From: Ustilago trichophora
Lineage: Eukaryota; Basidiomycota; Ustilaginomycetes; Ustilaginales; Ustilaginaceae
Reading direction: 5' to 3'
Length of the DNA: 64,000 nt
NCBI GenBank assembly: GCA_900323505.1
Contig: OOIN01000014.1
Location: 620,001 to 684,000, forward strand
Part shown: piece by piece, positions 22,606-29,899 of the stretch
Numbering within the stretch: position 1 is the first letter of the stretch
How the letters are laid out: every line of letters starts with the position of its first letter
Translations under genes and position numbers: made by a program
Notes under the pieces: model-generated
Told to the model about the DNA's origin: nothing
Seen by the model: the letters and a program-made list of their open reading frames with translations, nothing else
Database searches by the model: none

Positions 22606-25600
22606 ATGCCCACATCTGTGGCTCCCACGGCGCCTCCCGCCAGAACTGCTTCCCCTGCCTCCAATCACAAAAAGTTTAGCACCTTTGCAGGTCTCCGGGA
22701 GCTCTCGTCACGCGGAGGCAGTCATGTTGGCACCTCTGCCAATTCGGGCAGTAATCGTACCAGCATTCGTGGCCTCTTTGACGAAGACGGCATCCCTACA
22801 TCCCTCACTGCCAGTCCCAGACTTCACGGCGCCGAATTGGATTCCGCATTGACCGATCCTGCCGCCGCTTCCGCTCTTGGCAGGTCGGGCGATGCACCAT
22901 GGAGCATCAGTGTTGCCGAGGCCAAAGACAAGCGAGAGGGTCGTAAGCGCAAACAGATTGTCGCTTCCTACACTCTCTACGTTACCACACCCACACACAA
23001 CCTTACCCTCATCCGTCCCGCCAACGACATTACTGAAATGGACAATAAGATCCGTGATGCCATCCCACCCAACTCTCTTCCGACCCTCCCGGTTCTGCCC
23101 TCTTCACCGCCTCAGTTGAGCGGACGCAAGTTCTTCCAGACCATCTCCCGCACCTTGTCACCCGGTGCTTCCAAATCTCGAGCCACTTTCTCCAACTTTG
23201 CCGGAGAATCGACTTCGCCAGCTGCTGATGCCATCGCATCTGGTGCCGTGTCTCCTCCGCCCTCTGCTCCTCTTTCCCCCGAGCCTGGCGCCATGTCCAA
23301 GCTTGCCTCGCATTCCACCACAACGCAGCTCGCTACCTACTTTACCGTTCTCGCCAATAACCCGGCAACACGCGAGCACAAGGCCTGGAAGCGTTTCATC
23401 CGCGTCGGTACCGATGACTTCCAGAGCGTCCGAGTCGAGCGCCGCGTTCGCAAGGTTCGCAGCGATTTGGCTGAGCATGTCAAGTCGTCGGTCGCACCGC
23501 GAAACACCAACGTCGGCGTTGCGCCAGCTCAGTCCGACCTTGACGAGGATGGAGGACCTACCGAGGACGATCTGGACCTCGATTCTGCTGACGAGTCTTC
23601 TCGCGCCTCGGGCACACCAGCCGGAAGATTGAGCCGCGCTACCGTGGCTTCGACATCTGGATCGCTCGACACCGCTTCCTCCGACCGACGAGGTGTCGCC
23701 GACGATAGCCGCTCCACCAACACCAACATCGAGATGATCCCCGAAGAGCAGCAGGTGGGCGAGGATGAAGACGGCACCGCTGAAAGGGGAGCTGATGCGG
23801 CCAAAGCGCAACGCAGCCGCTCTCACCATCGCCGCAAGGGCTCCAACAAGGTCACGGTCGACGATTTTGAGATGATTCGCGTGCTTGGCAAAGGTTGTGC
23901 CGGTAAAGTGCTTCTCGTACGTCATACGTCGTCCCGCGGCTTGTATGCAATGAAGTCGATCCACAAGAGGCATGTGCTGGCACACCAAGAACTGCAGCAC
24001 ACGCTCACCGAGCAATCCGTCCTTAAGCGCATGGCCAAGGATGTGCTTGATCCGTTCGTCGTGCGTCTCTGGTGGTCCTTCCATGACCGCAACAATCTTT
24101 ATCTCGTCATGGACTTTCATCCTGGTGGAGATCTGGCCACACAGCTCTCGCGATGGGGTCGTCTCGGCCGCGACCGTGCTCGCTTCTACGCTGCTGAAAT
24201 CGTAGAAGGTGTCGAGGGTCTGCACAAAGCTGGCGTCATCTATCGTGACCTCAAGCCCGAGAATGTTCTTATTGGCGCTGACGGCCACATTGTGCTGTCT
24301 GACTTTGGTCTCTCCAAAGAGTTCAACAGCCGCAGCCGTTCCATTGGTAGCGTCACGCCTCCTCCCACCTCGCCTGGTCGCTCCCACTCGAGCAACAGCA
24401 TCACCAAGTCGCGGTCCGCCCACTGGATGTCGGCTTCCGATGATGCCTCGGACGTGCCATCGAGGTCCTCGTCCAGTCGCTGGCTCGAGGAGCGCGAAAC
24501 CACCACTACCTTCTGCGGTACAGCCGAATATTTGGCTCCCGAAGTGCTCCAGGGTCAGCCATATTCGTACGAGGTCGACTGGTGGAGTTTTGGTACTATG
24601 CTCTACGAGATGCTGACCGGCATCACGCCTTTCTGGGCCGATACGCATGCCGACATGTATGCCAAGGTGCTGCGAGACCCTCTCGTCTTCCCAGAGGATC
24701 GAGTGTTGGACCAAGACACCAAGAGCATTCTCCGAGGTCTGCTGCAGAGGAACCCACAGCTTCGAATGAAGGAGCCCCGTATCAAGAAGCATCCTTATTT
24801 CTCGATGATCGAGTGGGACCACATCTTCCACAAGCGCTACATTCCTCCTTATATCCCGCCCATCGATCCTGACAACGAGATCGACACACAAAACTTTGAC
24901 GAGACCTTTTTGGAGATGCAACCTACCGTAGCACACGAGGTCGATGCCAGTGTCGACGTGGCTACTGCTGCGCGCGAGTCGGGCGCTGGTCCTGAAGCAG
25001 ACATGACGGCCGATGCTGCTTTCAACCAGAACGGAGGAGGTGCAGTTGCTGCAGCCACGCCAGACCAGAGCATGGATGACAGAGAGGCATCGGAACACAG
25101 CAACCTCTTTGACGGTTACTCGTTCCGTGGCCGCAAGGATTCCGAGTCGATCATTTCGGTTCTGTCTACTGAGCAGCCATATGATGGTGATGGGGATGCT
25201 GCTGAACCAGCTTCTCCTGTCAAGAAATCCGCCCAGCCACCAGTCAAGGAGCCTGTCACATCTGCCGTTGTTGTTGCTCCCGAGCCCGTCGTTGCTGCTG
25301 CAGTCGAACGCCAGCCAATTACAGCCCCTTCCAGGTCGACTCAACCTTCTCTCGCTGATGTATCCATCGTTGAAGAGGAGGACGATGAAGCTGCAGCACG
25401 TGCTGCCGCAGCTGTGCTTGCTCAGCTTGAGCACGAAGCCAGCATGGAAGCGTCGTCCATTGCTGGCTCGTCAGCGGTTGATGCGGTGCACAGTGACCCT
25501 CTGCAGCCTCATAGCCGCGAGGCGACTACCAACACTTCGGACTCCCAGAGCGACCATTCTACCAGCCAAGTGCAGAGCTCACCCGCTAGTTCGTACGCAA

Positions 25601-26223
25601 GCCGATCGGCAGCGCCGCGCAAGATGGTTCCCTCTGCTGTTGGACGTCCGAGTCATGGCGCGATCCGCGAGAGCGACCACGAGGACGACGACTGGGATAT
25701 GGTCGAGCTCTCGGGTCCCGATGGCGAGCTTAAGTCGGAACTTAACGGTGGCAAAGGCACAAACCTGTTTGCACGAGGTGTGGTCGACACTTATCGACTC
25801 TTGCGACGTCAGGAGTCGGTTCGCATGCCAGCTTCGTCCAGCCACTCTTCGACGTCGAGTCGCCCCTTTCATCGTCTTGGCAAGCGTAGAAACGGTCAAG
25901 GTCTCGCGTCCATGCGACCCAAGGCTTCAACCGGCGAGCTTACCACAGCCAGCAGTCTCAACACTATTGCGCGTACCGATGCGACCATCACCCAGGATGA
26001 GATCACCGCTGACGACGAGAAGGACACCATCGAGAAAGCCGCCGCCAAACTCACCGCCCCAAGCGGCCGCGCATCTGCCCTCTCCGCTTCTTCCAACGCC
26101 GAGCTGAATCGTCGTTCGGCAGCCTCACCCAGCCTCTCGGGCAGCGAGGAGAACAAACACCAGGCTCGACTGAAGAAGATTAAACGCTTCACAACCTTTT
26201 TTGAACCCGCTTCACATCGCTAG
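22606..26223 (+). CDS. AGC-family serine/threonine protein kinase with long flanking regions
   Basis: The ATG at 22606 is chosen; the frame extends upstream only to a TTG. It encodes 1205 residues in one exon. The kinase domain spans about 419-741: GKGCAGKV glycine loop, AMKSIHK lysine, IYRDLKPENV catalytic loop, LSDFGLSKEF, TTTFCGTAEYLAPEV activation segment and the AGC C-tail beginning YIPPYIPPI and DTQNFDETF. About 70 residues, Ser-rich, separate DFG from TFCGTAEY, far more than usual. A hydrophobic motif, FDGYSF, lies near residue 838 with a phosphorylatable serine, as in kinases activated by TOR-type kinases. The 400-residue N-terminus and the 350-residue C-terminus are mostly disordered. 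Assignment to Ypk, S6K/Sch9 or another AGC branch is not possible by eye. Confidence 0.92.
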   Translation: MPTSVAPTAPPARTASPASNHKKFSTFAGLRELSSRGGSHVGTSANSGSNRTSIRGLFDEDGIPTSLTASPRLHGAELDSALTDPAAASALGRSGDAPWSISVAEAKDKREGRKRKQIVASYTLYVTTPTHNLTLIRPANDITEMDNKIRDAIPPNSLPTLPVLPSSPPQLSGRKFFQTISRTLSPGASKSRATFSNFAGESTSPAADAIASGAVSPPPSAPLSPEPGAMSKLASHSTTTQLATYFTVLANNPATREHKAWKRFIRVGTDDFQSVRVERRVRKVRSDLAEHVKSSVAPRNTNVGVAPAQSDLDEDGGPTEDDLDLDSADESSRASGTPAGRLSRATVASTSGSLDTASSDRRGVADDSRSTNTNIEMIPEEQQVGEDEDGTAERGADAAKAQRSRSHHRRKGSNKVTVDDFEMIRVLGKGCAGKVLLVRHTSSRGLYAMKSIHKRHVLAHQELQHTLTEQSVLKRMAKDVLDPFVVRLWWSFHDRNNLYLVMDFHPGGDLATQLSRWGRLGRDRARFYAAEIVEGVEGLHKAGVIYRDLKPENVLIGADGHIVLSDFGLSKEFNSRSRSIGSVTPPPTSPGRSHSSNSITKSRSAHWMSASDDASDVPSRSSSSRWLEERETTTTFCGTAEYLAPEVLQGQPYSYEVDWWSFGTMLYEMLTGITPFWADTHADMYAKVLRDPLVFPEDRVLDQDTKSILRGLLQRNPQLRMKEPRIKKHPYFSMIEWDHIFHKRYIPPYIPPIDPDNEIDTQNFDETFLEMQPTVAHEVDASVDVATAARESGAGPEADMTADAAFNQNGGGAVAAATPDQSMDDREASEHSNLFDGYSFRGRKDSESIISVLSTEQPYDGDGDAAEPASPVKKSAQPPVKEPVTSAVVVAPEPVVAAAVERQPITAPSRSTQPSLADVSIVEEEDDEAAARAAAAVLAQLEHEASMEASSIAGSSAVDAVHSDPLQPHSREATTNTSDSQSDHSTSQVQSSPASSYASRSAAPRKMVPSAVGRPSHGAIRESDHEDDDWDMVELSGPDGELKSELNGGKGTNLFARGVVDTYRLLRRQESVRMPASSSHSSTSSRPFHRLGKRRNGQGLASMRPKASTGELTTASSLNTIARTDATITQDEITADDEKDTIEKAAAKLTAPSGRASALSASSNAELNRRSAASPSLSGSEENKHQARLKKIKRFTTFFEPASHR

Positions 26224-26672
26224 TCCACATCAAACCCCCCTCAAGAGGAGTGCGAATAAGCTTTCAACCTTTGCCCACCACCTCATTGAGCGTGGGACTG
26301 GGCAAAGGTCTATACCCTGCCGGACCGTTTCGGGCCTTTCCTCTAATCTACGCTCTCTTTTGATATCGTACATACATTGCACACACACGCTCTCTCTCTT
26401 TGATCTTTTTCTGGGTTTTTTACACTTGACACACACACTCTTTTAGCAGACAAGACATATACACAAACACACACACACTCTCTCTTTCTCTCTCTCTCTT
26501 CTTTTGGTCCAACTCCTACTGTCACTCTTTTGTTGTTTTACCTTTTTTGCGTCACCGTTGAATTCAGATGTCGCCTTGTCACATTTCACAGAGGGTGCAC
26601 TTGGTAATGATGGTTGATTTGCTGTGGGGTATACGAATCGGATTGAGGGCCTTCACAGGTTCATATTAGTAG
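26224..26672. other. Convergent 3' spacer with CA/CT repeats
   Basis: Between the stops of the kinase and the phosphatase. Imperfect CA and CT runs lie at about 26378-26400 and 26459-26502. No gene is seen. Confidence 0.6.
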
Positions 26673-27845
26673 TTATAGCCAGAGATGTTTTTCGAGGGTA
26701 GCCAGTATTTTTGGTCTCCTGCCACGGTAGAGAGCGGTGAGGACCTCTTTTTCGATCCACAATTTTTTGCCTTTGATTGATTCGGTATCTACGGGGGTTA
26801 ATTGGAAATCGATTATGAGGGCGCTCTGTTGGCCTCCGTAAGCTCTGCTGATTCCGGTATCGATTAGGAGGATTTGGTGGTTGTCGCATCTTGTGACAAA
26901 GCCGTCAAAGTGAGGGGTGTGACCCATGATGAGATGTCGTACGTCGAGGGAGATTGTTGCGTTTGCGGCGTTTTGACAAGCTTGTGTGGTTGGATCGGAT
27001 GCGTAACCTCTATACCATAGTGGGCCGAATTCTCCCCATAGATGTTGTTCTTCGGGAGTGGTATTGGTGGGTAGCCAACCGGAGGGTTTGGAATCTGAAA
27101 GGGCTTTGTTGAGGAAAGACTTTCCCAACTTGTTGATGTGTGCAGTTCCCAAAGAGGCGTATTCGGGAGTTATTCCGCCGTGAACAAAGCTCACCTGGGG
27201 TACGATGTAGGTTCGAGGTAAAGCTGGATGGGTCAAGGGTAAAAGTGGTAGGGTGTGGGTAACGTTGTAGTGTTCTAACCAGTCTTTTCCTATCCAACCT
27301 TGATCAGACATTGCTTGACGTCGTTCTTGTACGCCTCCAAACGTTTTGACGTCTCCCGGGGTGACATAGCGCCAATCACCTAAGCTGTTCATCACTTCGT
27401 GATTGCCCAAGCAGTTTCGAACTTCTCCTCCGGCTGCTGCTGCTTGGGCGCGAAGGGAGATGAATAGCTGGTAGAGAGGTATCGTATCATCGCCTCGATC
27501 GACAATGTCACCGGTAGAGACGAGGACGTCGTGTCCTGCGATCCAGGTGTAATTGTGATCCAAAGTGGGAGAAGGCGAGAGGATTGATGCCATGGAAAGA
27601 ACGTTTAGCGCATGCTGAAGGTCGCCATGCAAATCTGCCACTGCTACAGTTCGCCGAGAGATGGCAGTGCGACCATCGGAGAGGATGGAGCTGCCGCCTA
27701 AAGATCCTGTCGTGTGGAAGGTGGAGGACGTGGTCTTGGATGATAAGGTAAGAGATGGGGAGCTGTAGTAGGTGTAGCCCGTATAAAGGCCCACAGCGAG
27801 CAGACCATAAAGGATGAAGCGCATCGCTGCTCCACCGGTTGGCAT
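26673..27845 (-). CDS. Membrane-anchored calcineurin-like metallophosphoesterase
   Basis: The start is the ATG at 27845; the longer frame begins at TTG. It encodes 390 residues. A hydrophobic segment at about 8-25 (MRFILYGLLAVGLYTGYTYY) suggests a signal anchor. The catalytic core follows with all PPP/MPE motifs in order: VADLHGD, STGDIVDRGDDT, CLGNHEVMN, SFVHGG and MGHTPHFDG. The spacing and the GDWRYVTPG segment after GNHE resemble bacterial and plant Shewanella-like protein phosphatases rather than classical PP1/PP2A. Several N-x-S/T sites are consistent with a lumenal or secreted catalytic domain. The substrate is unknown. Confidence 0.87.
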   Translation of the reverse strand: MPTGGAAMRFILYGLLAVGLYTGYTYYSSPSLTLSSKTTSSTFHTTGSLGGSSILSDGRTAISRRTVAVADLHGDLQHALNVLSMASILSPSPTLDHNYTWIAGHDVLVSTGDIVDRGDDTIPLYQLFISLRAQAAAAGGEVRNCLGNHEVMNSLGDWRYVTPGDVKTFGGVQERRQAMSDQGWIGKDWLEHYNVTHTLPLLPLTHPALPRTYIVPQVSFVHGGITPEYASLGTAHINKLGKSFLNKALSDSKPSGWLPTNTTPEEQHLWGEFGPLWYRGYASDPTTQACQNAANATISLDVRHLIMGHTPHFDGFVTRCDNHQILLIDTGISRAYGGQQSALIIDFQLTPVDTESIKGKKLWIEKEVLTALYRGRRPKILATLEKHLWL

Positions 27846-28169
27846 CCTGTTCAGATGCTTCTGAAATACCTGCTCCAATCTTCAGAAGAGGTTGAGAAAG
27901 AGGTTGAGCAATCGTGGTAGACGGTAGAAGAAAGGTGGTTGTCGCAAGGAGTGATGGTGAAGAAGAAAAAGGGTCCAAGTGTCACTTTTCATCAAGAAAA
28001 CAAAAGAGAAGGACGCACGCGCCACTCCGCCCACACACGTCGTTCCCCCCTCACTTTTCACATACACATACAGTATCACACATACAGTATCACGCATACC
28101 ACGATATTCAGCACCACAGACAACAGCAACAACAACCACCACCTTGCATTCGTTTGCGATACCTAATGA
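27846..28169. other. Intergenic, ATG101 3' flank and phosphatase promoter
   Basis: A 324-bp spacer between two minus-strand genes. Two copies of CATACAGTATCAC occur 14 bp apart (28067-28079 and 28081-28093), each containing TACAGTA. No gene is seen. Confidence 0.55.
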
Positions 28170-29012
28170 TCATCCAGCTCTCACAACAATCCGAACGGGA
28201 AAAGTAACCAATTCTGCACCTGAAAATGGCGGCAAATGGGCCTTGTTCGCCTGTACAAACTGCAGCACTTTATCTACAAAGTGCGCCATTCCTTGCTTCA
28301 ATCCGATTCTTTTTGATGCCAATACATCTGTACCGAGGAGATTGAAGACGACGTTCCACCTTTCGAATGCTTCTGCTTCAAGATCTTCATGTAGCGCGGT
28401 TTCGGGAGTGCTCGGGAGGATAGCAGCGGCCTGCCCCGCACCCGAAGAGAAAGCTTGTGCTAGCCAGGCGTACTGGAGGTTGCGAGATGAGGCCCAGGCC
28501 CGGAGTGATGATGCTCCAGAAGGAGGGGTTTCTGTACGAGCCGCTGTTTTGGAATTAGTCTGGGTTGCAGTGTCTTGAATCTTGGTTTCGCTTCTCGCGG
28601 CGGAGGGGGAGGAGGGTTTGCTGCTCGACGGGCGTAAAAAATAAATTACGATCTCTACTGCTGATTTTGGAGCTGGTGACGTTGAGAGCAGAGCGAATAG
28701 CTGGGTAGAGCGCTGCTGAAGTAGCTGGTCAATCTCAGTGTCTGCTATGGCCGGCTGTTGCTCCCAAATCCAAAATCCGACCATGTGCACAGATGCAAAG
28801 CGAGTGAGCAACTACTTAGAATGAACAAGGAAAAAAAAAATAGAGCTTGGTACAAGGCTTACAAAGGTCAAACCGAAAGCCGAGATAGATGCAGGCCGCA
28901 GGGTGCCCAAAAAGCGATGGAAGCATATCGTATGCAGTGCTACATAGGCCGCTTGTTGGAGCTGATGCGGCTCACAGTTGGTGAAATGGTGGGTGAAATT
29001 CAGGTAAGTCAT
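28170..29012 (-). CDS. ATG101: Autophagy-related protein 101 (HORMA domain)
   Basis: Two exons on the minus strand, 29012-28863 and 28754-28170, with a 108-bp phase-0 intron (GTAAGC...CAACAG), give 244 residues. The splice joins AFGLTF to PAIADTEIDQLL, recreating the conserved LTFPAI segment. The first exon carries the family's AALHTI-like stretch (VALHTICFHRFLGTLRP). The second carries FERWNVVFNLL and the C-terminal HLPPFSGAELVTFPVRI, matching the HIPPI...FPY signature of fungal Atg101. The longer second-exon frame begins with TTG and is partly intron. Atg101 is the HORMA partner that stabilises Atg13 in the Atg1/ULK1 initiation complex of fungi lacking Atg29/Atg31. The insert of Ser/Lys-rich sequence in the middle is longer than usual. 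Confidence 0.87.
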
Positions 29013-29437
29013 GCTCGACACTCGACGGTCGGTAGATCTAATTTGATGCCATTATAGCTTTGCGTGTTTGATGGAGGAGAAGTCACATGTCGTGTGTGGG
29101 AAAGGCGAGGGGTGTTGTCAAGGGGTGAGGGAGATGGTGATGGAGATGGTGGATGGAAAGAGGCTGAGTCCAAAAAAGTCAGCATGGGTGTTTATGCAGG
29201 GTCCACTCTGTTCACGTTTTTGGCACCAAAAAAATTAATGAAGGGCTCCCCTTCCCCCTTCCACCTTTCCCAGCGCTGCTTCCCACCCATGGCATCAGAC
29301 CCAGCCAGACTTGATCAGCCAAATGCTCAAAGCGCTTGTCAGCATCCTCGGCGACAAAGCTTGAAGCAGCTGTGAACGAGCCCACGGGCAGAACAGAGAT
29401 GAGAATTTTGTGCGTGTGTGTGTGTGGGTGGTGGGGT

Positions 29438-29446
29438 TCCCTTTGT
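29438..29446 (-). promoter_or_regulatory. Pheromone response element (exact)
   Basis: The minus strand reads ACAAAGGGA, the Prf1-binding pheromone response element described in Ustilago maydis. It is 454 bp upstream of the PRM1 ATG. Confidence 0.6.
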
Positions 29447-29522
29447 CCTACGCGTCCAAGCGGGTTTCATACGAAATTGGGCTGTCTGGCGAGCTGTCCA
29501 ACAAAGCGTTGCTCTGTCGTAG

Positions 29523-29531
29523 ACAAAGGGA
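29523..29531 (+). promoter_or_regulatory. Pheromone response element (exact)
   Basis: ACAAAGGGA on the plus strand, 369 bp upstream of the PRM1 ATG. Together with the copy at 29438 it forms an inverted pair 85 bp apart. Confidence 0.6.
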
Positions 29532-29649
29532 TCTTGTTCCACTGGCTCGTCTCAGTCGCAACAGAGCGTGTTGACTTTCCAGTGATATGAGCGATTCTTT
29601 GTGCGCTGGATGTCGAGCAGATTCGCTGCTGAAAATTGTCAAACATCCG

Positions 29650-29658
29650 GCCCTTTGT
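29650..29658 (-). promoter_or_regulatory. Pheromone response element (one mismatch)
   Basis: The minus strand reads ACAAAGGGC, differing from the consensus in the last base. It is included because of the two exact copies nearby. Confidence 0.3.
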
Positions 29659-29899
29659 CTCTTAACCCTTTGACGTCGGTACCAGAGCAGCCGTCAAGGC
29701 TTGCATGCCCTAGTCGGGGCGTTGTGTCTCAAGATACCGCCGATAGATGCCCTGACAAGCTCTCTTGGGGTGTTCCATGACAGGTCCTATAGGTCATATT
29801 CAGAGTAGACCATTTTGCCACCTCTTCTTCTGCAATCTTATCTCACATCTCACCATTCGTCCCGTCATCATCTACCTGGACACTACTGACACCATAGCA

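Larger units (their letters stand above)
29013..29899. promoter_or_regulatory. Divergent ATG101/PRM1 promoter region
   Basis: About 890 bp separate the two start codons. The region holds two exact copies of ACAAAGGGA and one near-copy (listed separately) and a GT tract near 29411-29430. No gene is supported in it. Confidence 0.6.

Noticed and set aside
23158..25434. A 758-residue open frame antisense to the AGC kinase
   Set aside because: Same cause: it mirrors the kinase coding sequence and shows no family features.
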